DNA of 64,000 bases from Haloterrigena sp. KLK7 (GTDB taxonomy: Archaea; Halobacteriota; Halobacteria; Halobacteriales; Natrialbaceae), in NCBI RefSeq assembly GCF_037914945.1, contig NZ_CP149787.1, positions 2,418,001-2,482,000 on the forward strand, given 5' to 3'. Shown here in pieces: positions 1-8,681 of the stretch. The position numbers and the translations under genes were made by a program. The first letter of the stretch is position 1, and each line of letters begins with the position of its first letter. The notes below the pieces were generated by a model. That model saw only the letters and a list, made by a program, of their open reading frames with translations, had not been told where the DNA came from and ran no database searches.

Positions 1-690
1 TCGGACGCCCGACGCGCGGGCGATCTCGAGCAGGCCGGCCGCGACGCCGCCCTCCGTGGGGTCGTGCATCGCGGTCGCGTACTCGCGGACCGCGCGGGCG
101 TCGGGGACGACGCTGATCTCGTCGACGAAGGCCGCGGCGCGCTCGCGGACGGCGTCGTCGACTCCGAGGTCGTCGCCGAAGTCGGCCGCGAGGATGGCCG
201 TTCCCTCGAGCCCCGCGGCCTTCGTGATGACGACGCTGTCGCCGGGTTCGGCGCCGCCGGTCGGGACGAACGAGTCGGCGGTCCCCATCGCGGTCAGCGA
301 CAGGAGGGGACGCTCGAGCTGGTCGACGTACTCCGAGTGGCCGCCGACGATCGTCGCGCCGACGTCTCGGGCGGCCGCGTCGAGGTCGCCGGTGATCGCC
401 TCGAGGTCCGTCTCCTCGTCGGGGAGCATGATGACGACGGTCAGCCACCGCGGGTCGGCGCCGGAGGCGGCGACGTCGTTGCAGGCGATCGGCACCGCGA
501 GGGAGCCGACGCCCTCCGCGGCCAGCGAGATCGGGTCGGAGCTGACCACGAGGGTCTCGTCGCCGCCGAACGGGGCGATGGCGGCGGCGTCCTCGCCGTT
601 GGCCGGCCCCTGGAGGACCGTCTCGTCGTCGGTTCCCGTCCGCTCGAAGACGTGTGCGAGCAGGTCGTCCGGACTCACCTTGCCGGGCAT
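1..690 (-). CDS. AIR synthase / HypE-like protein (C-terminus beyond window)
   Basis: Only the first 230 codons lie in the window; the gene runs off the left edge with no stop. The start is the ATG at 690, opening MPGKVSPDD. The N-terminal half carries the AIR-synthase pattern: an acidic loop, DPISLAAEGVGSLAV, then NDVAASGADPRW (about residues 53-85), and later IVGGHSEY and HDPTEGGVAAG. This domain is shared by PurM, ThiL, SelD and HypE and binds ATP. In haloarchaea, stand-alone copies are usually annotated as AIR synthase family or HypE-like hydrogenase factor, and the true substrate is unknown. No hydrogenase gene is in the window, so a HypE role is not supported. The family is clear; the function is not. 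Confidence 0.8.
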   Translation of the reverse strand, partial: MPGKVSPDDLLAHVFERTGTDDETVLQGPANGEDAAAIAPFGGDETLVVSSDPISLAAEGVGSLAVPIACNDVAASGADPRWLTVVIMLPDEETDLEAITGDLDAAARDVGATIVGGHSEYVDQLERPLLSLTAMGTADSFVPTGGAEPGDSVVITKAAGLEGTAILAADFGDDLGVDDAVRERAAAFVDEISVVPDARAVREYATAMHDPTEGGVAAGLLEIARASGVR

Positions 691-762
691 ACCACGAACT
701 CCGTCGATCCGCGGTTTGTAGCTGTCGAAGGAAGCGGTGACGTCGACGGAGCGGAAGACCGC

Positions 763-1764
763 TCAGGCGTCGGGCGCCACCGCGTCCATCGTCCGCCGGA
801 TCTCGTCCTCGTCGGCGCCCCGCGGGAAGCTGACCGCGACGGCGTCGATCCCGTCGACCGCCTCGTAGCGTTCGAGTTGCTCCCGAGCAGTTTCGGGGTC
901 GCCGAACGCACAGAGATCGTCGAGGATGTTCTCGTCGACCAGTTCGAGGGCGCGCTCGCGGTCGCCGTCCTGCCAGGCGTCGTGGACCTCGACGGCCTCG
1001 TCGTACCCCTGGCGCTCGAGGGCGTCCCGGTAGAAGGTGCCCATTCCGCCGACATAGAAGGCGACGTGCTGACGGGCGAGCTCGCGGGCCCGTTCGGTGT
1101 CCTCGAGCGCACAGCAGGTGACGCCGGCAGTGATCCGTACCTCGTCCGGGTCGCGGTCGCCGAGTTCGGCGCCGCGCTCGATGTCTTCGACGCGGTCCGC
1201 CATGCCCTCGGGCGTGAGCATGATGCCGTGCCAGCCGTCGGCGAACCGACCGGCGAGTTCGACGGCCTTCGGTCCCATTCCGGTGACCTCGACCGGCGGC
1301 TGGGGGTCCGGGGCCTCACAGCGCAGCCGGAAGCCCGAGAGCTGGAAGTCGTCGCCGTCGTACTCGACCGTCTCGCCCGACAGGACCTGCCGGACGATCT
1401 CGACGGTCTCACGGGTTCGCCTGAGCGGGTTGCCGTACTCCATCCCGTGCCAGTTCTCGATCACGACGGGGCCGCTGGGCCCGAGGCCGAGTCGGAATCG
1501 CCCGTCGGAGACCTCCTGGAGCGTCGCCGCCGTCTGGCCGAGCAGCGCCGGCGATCGGGAGTAGGTGTTGAGGATGCTCGAGCCGATATCGATCGAGTCG
1601 GTCCGTTCGGCCATCGCCGTCAGGACGGTGACGCCGTCCCGCCCCCACGTCTCGGGGAGCCACGCGCAGTCGTAGCCGCCCTCCTCCGCGCGTTGCGTGT
1701 AGTCGACGATCGAGTCGACGGTCGGCTGGGCCGCGACCGGCAGGTGAACGTCTCGGTCTGTCAT
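763..1764 (-). CDS. LLM-class oxidoreductase, F420-dependent NP1902A type
   Basis: A 333-residue luciferase-like (TIM-barrel) oxidoreductase. Family features include AEEGGYDCAWLPETWGRDG near residue 27, SILNTYSRSPALLGQ around 63, DGRFRLGLGPSG around 87 and EVTGMGPKAVELAGRFADGW around 160. The sequence matches the haloarchaeal NP1902A-type family thought to use coenzyme F420 rather than FMN; this assignment is from recall of the family. Such enzymes transfer hydride to or from F420 on alcohols, aldehydes or polyketide-like compounds. The gene is on the same strand as the upstream histidine kinase but separated from it by about 150 bp, so an operon is uncertain. The substrate is unknown. Confidence 0.85.
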   Translation of the reverse strand: MTDRDVHLPVAAQPTVDSIVDYTQRAEEGGYDCAWLPETWGRDGVTVLTAMAERTDSIDIGSSILNTYSRSPALLGQTAATLQEVSDGRFRLGLGPSGPVVIENWHGMEYGNPLRRTRETVEIVRQVLSGETVEYDGDDFQLSGFRLRCEAPDPQPPVEVTGMGPKAVELAGRFADGWHGIMLTPEGMADRVEDIERGAELGDRDPDEVRITAGVTCCALEDTERARELARQHVAFYVGGMGTFYRDALERQGYDEAVEVHDAWQDGDRERALELVDENILDDLCAFGDPETAREQLERYEAVDGIDAVAVSFPRGADEDEIRRTMDAVAPDA

Positions 1765-1915
1765 CGTTGTGCACAGACCAGCGCCGTCCTTTTGGGTGTA
1801 TGGGAATTGGCAGCACGATCACTCCCGTTTACGGATCGCCTCCGGCGGACGGGCGGTCGTCGTTCGGCCATCTGCTCCCGACGGAGCGCGCTGGCGAACC
1901 ACAAGGTTCCGTTCG

Positions 1916-3478
1916 CTACGCGGTGAGCGGCTCACCGACGGAATTCGGCGGCCGCTCCTCGACGGGAACGGTGAAGTAAAACGTCGATCCATCGCCCGGC
2001 GCCGACTCGACCCAGATGTCTCCGTTGTGGCGCTCGACGATCCGTTCGCAGAGCGCCAGGCCGATGCCCGTTCCGTCGTGCTCGTCGGGGGGATGGAGGC
2101 GCTCGAACACCTCGAAAACGCGGTCGGGTTCGTCCGTGTCGATGCCGATTCCCTCGTCGCGGACGGCGATCTCCCACTCGTCCCCGTCCCGCTCGGCCGA
2201 GACGCGTACGCGGGGCGGCTCCTCGCCGCTGTATTCGATGGCGTTGTCCAGCAGGTTCCGGAACACCTGTCGAAGCTGCTCTCCGTCGCCGTAGACCTGC
2301 GGGAGCGAGTCGACCGCGATCTCGGCGTCGCTCGCTTCGATTCTCGGCCGGAGGTCAGCGCGGACGTCGCTCAGGACGGTATCCAGCTCGACGGCCTCGA
2401 ACGTGTCCGTCTCCTTGTCGACCCGGGAGTAGTCGAGCAGGGCGTCGATCATTCCGCGCATTCGATCGGCGCCGTCCACCGCGAAGTCGATGAACTCCCG
2501 GGCCTCGGCGTCGAGTTCGTCGGCGTACCGGTTCTCGAGCAGTCGGAGGTAACTCGAGATCATCCGAAGCGGTTCCTGCAGGTCGTGAGAGGCGGCGTAG
2601 GCGAACTGCTCCAACCGTTCGTTCGATTCCCGCAGATCGCGTTCGTACGCGACTCGTTCGGTGACGTCCGTGCAGGTGAGCACGGCTTTTCGCCGCTCGT
2701 CGTCCCGCAACGGTTTGCCGCTGATCAGTAGCCACACGCGCTCGCCGTCGGCTCGCTCGAACCCGATCGGACCCTCGTGAACGGTCTCCCCGTGCTCGAC
2801 GATTCGATAGGACGGACTCTCCTCCGGAGCGAGCGGCGTCCCGTCCAACCGGATCGGATCGAACAGGTCCGTGCGCTCCTCGTAGCCACCGATAGCGTCC
2901 GACGTGTACCCGAAGAGGTCCCGAATCTGATCGTTGAGGAAATCGAACGCGCCGTCGCCGTCGAGCGTCGCGATCCCGATCGGCGCCGTCTCGACGAGTT
3001 CCTCGATGAAGTTCCGTTCCTCGCGCAGCGCCTGCTCGCTCCGCTCGGCTTCCGCCGCGCGCGTGAGAGCCCGTGCTTCCATCACTCCGACCCCCAGACC
3101 GGCGATACTACCGACCGCCGTCTGCAGACCGATCTCCCGTATCGGGTCGCCGAGGGTGGCCTCGGGATTGAGCGCGAGCAGGCCGGTGACGCCGAGCAGC
3201 AGTACCAGACCACCGAAACACCAGCCGACGATGCGCGGATACCGATCGGGCGGGAGATCGCTTCGTCGTATCCGATACCCCCCGTAGAGGAGGACGACGG
3301 CGGGTCCGGCGAAGAGAACGAAATCGGCGAGCGCTTCCCTGACGGAGCTATCCGCCATCACGTCCTCGCTCACCTGAACTGCTCCCACGAGGACGAACAG
3401 TCCCCCGAGCGCCGAGACGAAGCGGATTCCGTTCGCGGTCGCGAAACGCCTCCACGGGGACATACCGTCCGTTGCCAT
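1916..3478 (-). CDS. Membrane PAS-domain sensor histidine kinase
   Basis: A 520-residue sensor kinase. The N-terminal 130 residues hold four hydrophobic helices. A PAS domain follows (IEELVETAPIGIATLD through TCTDVTERVAY). Next are the dimerisation/phosphoacceptor helix with H-box AASHDLQEPLRMI, the N-box NLLDNAIEYSG, and the ATP lid boxes RDEGIGI and GTGIGLAL, so all catalytic boxes look intact. No receiver domain is fused and no response regulator lies nearby, which is common for haloarchaeal orphan kinases. The start was placed at the ATG at 3478 (MATDGMSP); a 14-residue longer form begins with TTG at 3520 and seems less likely. The sensed signal is unknown. Confidence 0.88.
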   Translation of the reverse strand: MATDGMSPWRRFATANGIRFVSALGGLFVLVGAVQVSEDVMADSSVREALADFVLFAGPAVVLLYGGYRIRRSDLPPDRYPRIVGWCFGGLVLLLGVTGLLALNPEATLGDPIREIGLQTAVGSIAGLGVGVMEARALTRAAEAERSEQALREERNFIEELVETAPIGIATLDGDGAFDFLNDQIRDLFGYTSDAIGGYEERTDLFDPIRLDGTPLAPEESPSYRIVEHGETVHEGPIGFERADGERVWLLISGKPLRDDERRKAVLTCTDVTERVAYERDLRESNERLEQFAYAASHDLQEPLRMISSYLRLLENRYADELDAEAREFIDFAVDGADRMRGMIDALLDYSRVDKETDTFEAVELDTVLSDVRADLRPRIEASDAEIAVDSLPQVYGDGEQLRQVFRNLLDNAIEYSGEEPPRVRVSAERDGDEWEIAVRDEGIGIDTDEPDRVFEVFERLHPPDEHDGTGIGLALCERIVERHNGDIWVESAPGDGSTFYFTVPVEERPPNSVGEPLTA

Positions 3479-3589
3479 CCATCGAGTTGTGAATGTTGGG
3501 ATCGATGCGGCCGTTTCCAATAGGGCGCGACGGCGTCCCCGTCCGCTGGCCGTGAGGAGGCGGAGTCGATCGAACGGAGACGGGCGATC

Positions 3590-4366
3590 CTAGACGTCGC
3601 TCTCTTCGCTGATCTGCGGGACGCCCTGGGCCGTGATCGTCTCGCCGACGATGTACGACGAGGCCGGACTCGCGAGGAACTGCGCGAGGTCGGCGATCTC
3701 CTCGACGGTACCGATGCGGCGGGCGACCTCCTCGCGGTCGATGTTGTCGGCGGAGACGCCCATCTGGCTCTCGACGCCCGGCGTGGCGACGAAGCCGGGA
3801 GCGATGCAGTTGACGCGGACGTCGTCGTCGGCCCACTCGTAGGAGAGCGTCGTCGTGAGGTTGATGACCGCGGCCTTGGCGGCGCCGTAGGGGCTCATCA
3901 TCGGCGAGCCCCGCTGGCCGGCGACGCTGGCCAGGTTGATCACCGAGCCGCCGCCGTCCTTGAGGTGCTCCGCGGCGGCGTGGGTACAGTGGTACGTGCC
4001 GTTGACGTTGATGTCGATGATCGTCTCCCAGCCGTTCGGCGAGATGTCGTCGAAGTCGGCCATGAAGGAGGCGCCGGCGTTGTTGACCAGCACGTCCAGC
4101 CCGCCGAACTCCTCGACGGTCGCCTCGACCAGCGCCTCGACGGCGTCGCGGTCGGTCACGTCGCATTCGACGGCCAGCGCCTCGCCGGGGCGCTCGCTCT
4201 CGTTGATCTCCTCGGCGACGGGGTCGACGTTCTCCTGTTCGCGCGAACAGACGACGACGTCGACGCCGTCCGCGGCGAACCGCTTCGCGATGCCCCGCCC
4301 GATGCCGCTCGAGGAGCCCGTGACGATGGCGACGTCGCCGTCGACGCTGAACTGCTCGGTGCTCAT
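3590..4366 (-). CDS. Short-chain dehydrogenase/reductase (SDR)
   Basis: A 258-residue classical SDR. The NAD(P)-binding motif TGSSSGIGRGIAKRF sits near residues 16-30, DVLVNNAGAS near 92, the catalytic Ser in SVAGQRGSP and the YGAAK active-site Tyr/Lys follow, and IAPGFVATP closes the core. It resembles FabG-like 3-oxoacyl reductases and glucose 1-dehydrogenase-like enzymes, so it could reduce a ketone or acyl intermediate. It is divergent from the alpha-hydroxy-acid oxidase at 4553, with a shared intergenic region of about 190 bp. The start ATG at 4366 has a TATA-like element (minus-strand CTAACAATGG) about 30-40 bp upstream. The exact substrate cannot be read from sequence. Confidence 0.9.
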   Translation of the reverse strand: MSTEQFSVDGDVAIVTGSSSGIGRGIAKRFAADGVDVVVCSREQENVDPVAEEINESERPGEALAVECDVTDRDAVEALVEATVEEFGGLDVLVNNAGASFMADFDDISPNGWETIIDINVNGTYHCTHAAAEHLKDGGGSVINLASVAGQRGSPMMSPYGAAKAAVINLTTTLSYEWADDDVRVNCIAPGFVATPGVESQMGVSADNIDREEVARRIGTVEEIADLAQFLASPASSYIVGETITAQGVPQISEESDV

Positions 4367-4395
4367 CCGCGATCACCCGTGACTCGCTGTTTCGC

Positions 4396-4407
4396 TTCCA
4401 TTGTTAG
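4396..4407 (-). promoter_or_regulatory. Putative promoter element of the SDR gene
   Basis: Read on the minus strand this is CTAACAATGGAA, roughly 30-40 bp before the SDR ATG at 4366, where a haloarchaeal BRE/TATA is expected. A close relative, CTAACTTTACAATGGAA, occurs upstream of the alpha/beta hydrolase (12741-12757). It may be core promoter sequence or a shared operator; this is inference from position and similarity only. Confidence 0.35.
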
Positions 4408-4552
4408 TTCCACTCGAGTATACGCAGAGTTTGTTAATAAAGGTGAGCACAGACACCGTACCGTTAAGTGAGTGGCAACCGGTGACACGGATACGCAGAC
4501 AGCGGCGGGTCGGGCGCGGAGCTCTCCGGCGACGGCTCGCGAACTCTCAGCT

Positions 4553-5821
4553 ATGACAGACGACACCCCTCAGAACGATCCGACGGACGAAGATTCGGAC
4601 GACGCACCGTCGAACGAAGCTCCGGACGACGTACCGCGGTACGGACCGAACCGACAGCAGGAGGTCTACAGCCGCGGCATGCTCGAGGACGAACCGCCCG
4701 AGTTCCCCGTTTCCTACGAGGACCTCGTCGAGCGCGCCCGCGAGGAGCTCGACGAGGAGGCGTTCGCCTACGTCGCCGGCGGCGCCGGCTCCGAGTCGAC
4801 GGTCCGGGCGAACGACCGCGCCTTCGAGAAGTGGCAGATCGTCCCTCGAATGCTGCGGGACGTCTCGAGTCGCGACCTCTCGGTCGAACTCTTCGGCACC
4901 GAGTACCCCGCACCCGTCCTGCTCGCGCCGATCGGCGTCCAGGAGATCCTCCACGAGGAGGCCGAACTCGCCGTCGCCCGCGCGGCCCGCGAGTTCGAGA
5001 TTCCGATGGTCCTGAGCTCCGTCTCCTCGCACACGTTCGAGGACGTCGCGGACGAACTGGGCGACAGCCCCGGCTGGTTCCAGCTCTACTGGAGCGCCGA
5101 CCGGGACGTCGCCGCGAGCTTCCTCGAGCGCGCCGAGGACGCGGGCTACGAGGCCGTCGTCGTCACGCTCGACACGCCGAAGATGGGCTGGCGCGAGCGG
5201 GACATCGAACTCGGCTATCTCCCCTTCCTCGAGACCCACGGCCTGCAGAACTACTTCGCGGATCCCGCGTTTCGGGACCGACTCGAGGCCGATCCCGAGG
5301 ACGACCCCGTCTCGGCGATCCTCTCGTGGAAGGAGTGTTTCGGCGACGCCTCCCTGACGTGGGACGATCTCGAGTGGCTCCGCGAGCAGACCGACCTGCC
5401 GATCGTTCTCAAGGGCGTGCTCCACCCCGACGACGCCCGCGAGGCGGTCGATCGGGGCGTCGACGGCCTGATCGTCTCGAACCACGGCGGCCGACAGGTC
5501 GACGGCGCGATTCCGGCGCTCGACGCGCTGCCGGACGTCGTCGACGCGGTCGACGAGGCCACGGAGGCCGACGAGGAGTTCTCAGTCCTCTTCGACAGCG
5601 GTATCCGCCGCGGGAGCGACGTCTTCCGGGCGGTCGCGCTCGGCGCCGACGCGGTCCTGCTGGGCCGGCCTTACGCGCTCGGCCTCGGTATCGGCGGCGA
5701 GGACGGCGTGCGCGCGGTTCTCGCGAACCTGCTGGCCGACGTCGACCTGACGGTGGGCCTCTCGGGGTGTGCGAGCATCGACGAGGTCGACCGCTCGACG
5801 GTACGGAGGGCCGAGCGATGA
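4553..5821 (+). CDS. FMN-dependent alpha-hydroxy-acid oxidizing enzyme (lactate oxidase/monooxygenase-like)
   Basis: A 422-residue member of the FMN-dependent alpha-hydroxy-acid dehydrogenase family (lactate dehydrogenase LldD, lactate 2-monooxygenase, glycolate oxidase). Visible family elements are FAYVAGGAGSESTVRAN, the FMN-contacting VLLAPIGVQE, VTLDTPKMGWRERD, the catalytic lysine in LPIVLKGVLHPDD, the catalytic His/Arg in SNHGGRQVDG, and the phosphate loop DSGIRRGSDVFRAVALGADAV. Expected chemistry is oxidation of an L-2-hydroxy acid to the 2-keto acid. The ATG at 4553 (MTDDTPQND) was preferred over a GTG at 4472 that would add 27 residues. The stop overlaps the start of the HAD hydrolase gene (ATGA), indicating translational coupling. 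Confidence 0.9.
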   Translation: MTDDTPQNDPTDEDSDDAPSNEAPDDVPRYGPNRQQEVYSRGMLEDEPPEFPVSYEDLVERAREELDEEAFAYVAGGAGSESTVRANDRAFEKWQIVPRMLRDVSSRDLSVELFGTEYPAPVLLAPIGVQEILHEEAELAVARAAREFEIPMVLSSVSSHTFEDVADELGDSPGWFQLYWSADRDVAASFLERAEDAGYEAVVVTLDTPKMGWRERDIELGYLPFLETHGLQNYFADPAFRDRLEADPEDDPVSAILSWKECFGDASLTWDDLEWLREQTDLPIVLKGVLHPDDAREAVDRGVDGLIVSNHGGRQVDGAIPALDALPDVVDAVDEATEADEEFSVLFDSGIRRGSDVFRAVALGADAVLLGRPYALGLGIGGEDGVRAVLANLLADVDLTVGLSGCASIDEVDRSTVRRAER

Positions 5822-6573
5822 GCGGGGACGACGTCGGTACCGGTGACGGCAGCGATGCGGGCGGTGCCGACACCGACGCCAGCACCGCGCCCCCGGAGTG
5901 GGAGGCCGTCTTCTGGGACATCGGCGGCGTCATCCTCGACCTCGAGTCCGTGCAGGGCGCCCACGCGGCGTTCGTCGAGGGCCTGGTCGACCAACACGGC
6001 CTCGAGCTGAGCGTCGAGGAGGCCGTCGACGTCTGGCGGACGGCCGTCGGCGACTACTTCCGCGAGCGCGACGGCACCGAGTTTCGCTCGGCCCGCGAGG
6101 GGTACGCGAAGGGGGTCGAAGCCCTCGTCGGCGAGGAACTGCCCCGCGAGACGTGGGAGCCCGACTTCGAGGAGACCGTCAATGCATCGATCGAACCGAT
6201 CCCGGGCGCGCCGGAGACGATCGAGGCCCTCGCCGAGCGCGACCTCCACGTCGGCGTCATCAGCGACGTCGACGACGAGGCGGGAAAGGAGATGCTCGAG
6301 CGGTTCGGCGTCCGCGAGCAGTTCGACTCGATCACGACCTCGGAGGAGGTCGGCCGGACGAAGCCCGATCCCGTGATCTTCGAGACGGCCCTCGAGAAGG
6401 CCGGCGTCGCCCCCGAGCGATCGCTGATGATCGGCGACCGGTACGACCACGACGTGAGGGGCGCCGACGAGGTGGGAATGCACGGCGTCGCGTTCGGCGC
6501 CGAGGACGGCCCGGCCGTCTCCTATCGGATCGAATCGCCCGAGGAGGTGCTCGAAATCGTCGACGGGACGTGA
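5818..6573 (+). CDS. HAD-family hydrolase
   Basis: A 251-residue haloacid-dehalogenase-superfamily phosphatase. Motif I is FWDIGGVILD, where the nucleophile Asp is kept and the usual second Asp is Gly, a variant seen in many HAD enzymes. The motif II region is VGVISDVD, motif III is the lysine in RTKPDPVIF, and motif IV is MIGDRYDHDVRGA. The first 25 residues are a low-complexity Gly/Asp tail. The start ATG overlaps the stop of the upstream oxidase gene by four bases, so the pair is probably one operon. Glycolate-2-phosphate-like phosphatases sometimes travel with glycolate oxidases, which would fit the neighbour, but this substrate is a guess. Confidence 0.88.
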   Translation: MSGDDVGTGDGSDAGGADTDASTAPPEWEAVFWDIGGVILDLESVQGAHAAFVEGLVDQHGLELSVEEAVDVWRTAVGDYFRERDGTEFRSAREGYAKGVEALVGEELPRETWEPDFEETVNASIEPIPGAPETIEALAERDLHVGVISDVDDEAGKEMLERFGVREQFDSITTSEEVGRTKPDPVIFETALEKAGVAPERSLMIGDRYDHDVRGADEVGMHGVAFGAEDGPAVSYRIESPEEVLEIVDGT

Positions 6574-6811
6574 CTCTCGCGCTCGCGCCTCCGCGTCCGC
6601 GTCGTCCGCCGGCCGCTGTACTCTCGACGGAGATCGAACCGCTCGCGACCGTCGCGACCGTGCTGATTGATAACTCTCACCTCATGAACATTGTAAGAAA
6701 GAGATTCCAGCGAAACTATTTTCGTAAAGGAGAGAGGCGTTAGTACTGTCCACGAATGTCGAGCGCGCATCGCGATCCGACGGAGTTCGCCGCATCGTCA
6801 CCCCTCACGCC

Positions 6812-7873
6812 ATGAGCGACGAGTACTACGACCGACTGGTCGACGAAGACGCGCTGGTCGCGTACCTCTCCGAGCACCTCGGGGAGGTCGACGACTACGA
6901 GATCGAGCGCCACCAGGAGGGCCACTCCAACGAGACGCTGTTCGTCACCTGGGGCGGCGAGGAACTGGTCATCCGGCGGCCGCCGCCGGGCGAGACCGCC
7001 GACACCGCCCACGACGTCCTCCGGGAGTACCGGGTGACGAAGGCGCTTTCCGACACGGACGTCCCCGTCCCCGAGACGAAGGTGGCCTGCGACGACCACG
7101 ACGTCATCGGCAGCGACTTCTACGTGATGGAACGCCTCGAGGGCGACGTCCTCCGGGAGGAGGAACCCGAGCGGTTCGCCGACCCCGACCACCGCCGTCG
7201 GATCGGTGAGGATCTCGTCGACACGCTGGCGAAGATCCACCGGCTGGACTACGAGGAGATCGGCCTCGGCGAGTTCGGCCGACCCGCGGGCTACACCCAG
7301 CGCCAGGTCGACCGCTGGGGCAAGCAGCTCTCGTGGGCGTTCGAGGTCACCGAGGACGAGCGCGAGGTGCCCGACCTCTACGACGTCGGCGACTGGCTCC
7401 AGGAGAACGTCCCCGAGGACCACCCGCACTCGCTGGTCCACGGCGACTACAAGTTGGACAACGTGATGTTTGCACCCGGCACGCCGCCGGCGCTCAACGC
7501 CGTCTTCGACTGGGAGATGGCGACGCTGGGCGACCCGCGGGCCGATCTGGGCTGGATGCTCTCCTACTGGCGCGATCCGAAGGATCCCGACCCCGAGATT
7601 CCGGAACTGGTCACGCGGTTCATGGAACGCGAGGGCTACCCGACCCGCGTCGAACTCGTCGACCGCTGGGAGGAGCTGACCGGCCTCGAGTTCGAACGCG
7701 AGCGGTTCTACCGGACGCTCGCGGTCTACAAGCTGGCCGGCCTCGGCGAGATGTTCTTCCGCCGGCACCTCGAGGGCAACGCGGACAACCCGCTGTACCC
7801 GAAGATGGAAGACCGCGTGCCGGCGCTGGCCGCGCGGGCGAAACGGATCCTCGAGGGCGACGAACCGCTGTAG
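6812..7873 (+). CDS. Phosphotransferase family protein (APH/choline-kinase fold)
   Basis: A 353-residue aminoglycoside-phosphotransferase-fold kinase. The catalytic loop is LVHGDYKLDNVMF (about residues 209-221), followed by the metal-binding DWEMATLGDPRADLGW. The N-terminal lobe contains EGHSNETLFVTWGGEELVIRRPP. It belongs to the group related to the N-terminal kinase domain of ACAD10/11, which accompanies acyl-CoA dehydrogenases and phosphorylates 4-hydroxy acids or their CoA esters. No acyl-CoA dehydrogenase is adjacent, but the next operon encodes beta-oxidation enzymes. The start ATG at 6812 is the first in frame; the AT-rich stretch at 6690-6750 could hold the promoter. The substrate is unknown. 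Confidence 0.87.
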   Translation: MSDEYYDRLVDEDALVAYLSEHLGEVDDYEIERHQEGHSNETLFVTWGGEELVIRRPPPGETADTAHDVLREYRVTKALSDTDVPVPETKVACDDHDVIGSDFYVMERLEGDVLREEEPERFADPDHRRRIGEDLVDTLAKIHRLDYEEIGLGEFGRPAGYTQRQVDRWGKQLSWAFEVTEDEREVPDLYDVGDWLQENVPEDHPHSLVHGDYKLDNVMFAPGTPPALNAVFDWEMATLGDPRADLGWMLSYWRDPKDPDPEIPELVTRFMEREGYPTRVELVDRWEELTGLEFERERFYRTLAVYKLAGLGEMFFRRHLEGNADNPLYPKMEDRVPALAARAKRILEGDEPL

Positions 7874-8150
7874 CTGGGCCCCGAACGGCAATTTCGCTTT
7901 TCGGGGCGTGCGTTTCTCGAGCGAGATCCGTCCGGTCGTCCAGCGGCCGTATTGGCCGCTATCGGCCCGAATCGGCTGGGGAAGGCGTGGAACCATCGCC
8001 GCCGCGTTGCGTTCGAACGGCAGGCCGTAGATATGCGATCGTCGTCGAGAGTGTGGACGACTTACCGTCGCGACGGGGAGTTTCGTGACCGTTCAACCGC
8101 GCGCGACGGACGGCCACAGCGTTATCCCGCTCGCAGTCGTAACTTCGAGG

Positions 8151-8483
8151 ATGGCAGACGATAAAAAGGGCCGAAACAAGCAAGCGGACGACGAGGAGCG
8201 ACGCCAGCGAGAGCGAGAACTCCAGGAAGCGCGCGACCGCGGCGATGAACCCGAACCGGTAGACGCCGCGCTCGAGGACGCACTCGACGATCTGGACGAC
8301 AACCTCGAGGACCGCGAGTACCCGACGACGGCCGACGAACTCGTCAGCGCCCACGGAGACCGCGAGATCGAGACGGAGGACGGATCGAAACGCCTCGAGG
8401 ACGTGTTCGATCCGGTCGACGACGAATCGTACGACTCCGCCGACGAGGTTCGGAATCGGATTCGAGAACTGACTGACCGCTGA
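8151..8483 (+). CDS. Small acidic haloarchaeal protein (DUF5789-like)
   Basis: A 110-residue, highly charged protein starting at the ATG at 8151 (MADDKKGRNKQ). The first 45 residues are a Lys/Arg/Glu-rich helix. The rest contains EYPTTADELVSAHGD and a C-terminal DSADEVRNRIRELTD, a pattern that resembles the haloarchaeal DUF5789 family. An upstream extension to 8085 is possible but would add basic residues unlike the family. No catalytic residues are apparent and the function is unknown. It sits alone between the kinase gene and the beta-oxidation operon, on the same strand as both. Confidence 0.7.
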   Translation: MADDKKGRNKQADDEERRQRERELQEARDRGDEPEPVDAALEDALDDLDDNLEDREYPTTADELVSAHGDREIETEDGSKRLEDVFDPVDDESYDSADEVRNRIRELTDR

Positions 8484-8627
8484 CCGGGTGATCGATCGCT
8501 GAGCGGAGCGGCCGACTCGAGCGGACCCACGAGCAGTCACAGCCCGCGAAAGTAAACTCGACTCAATATTACTTCCGTTCATCGAGAAACCGAATCGACG
8601 AACGCACTGTACAACCGAAGACAACGC

Positions 8628-8644
8628 GCTTAACATTGCTAAGC
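8628..8644. promoter_or_regulatory. Inverted repeat upstream of the acyl-CoA operon
   Basis: GCTTA and TAAGC arms separated by seven bases (8628-8632 and 8640-8644), directly upstream of the probable TATA box at 8657-8662. The position suits an operator of the following beta-oxidation gene. The arms are short, so this is only a candidate. Confidence 0.3.
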
Positions 8645-8656
8645 AAGTGTCGGTGG

Positions 8657-8662
8657 TATTAA
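8657..8662 (+). promoter_or_regulatory. TATA box of the HADH/ECH gene
   Basis: TATTAA centred about 28 bp before the second in-frame ATG (8688) and 22 bp before the first (8682). With the usual haloarchaeal spacing, the transcript would start at about 8686, favouring leaderless initiation at 8688. Confidence 0.5.
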
Positions 8663-8681
8663 GACGATTCCGAGCGACACC

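Noticed and set aside
64-1926. 620-codon open frame on the plus strand
   Set aside because: It is the complement-strand shadow of the HypE-like and LLM genes; haloarchaeal GC bias opens antisense frames. Its residue pattern (RGG, RDD runs) lacks any domain, while the minus strand shows clear families.
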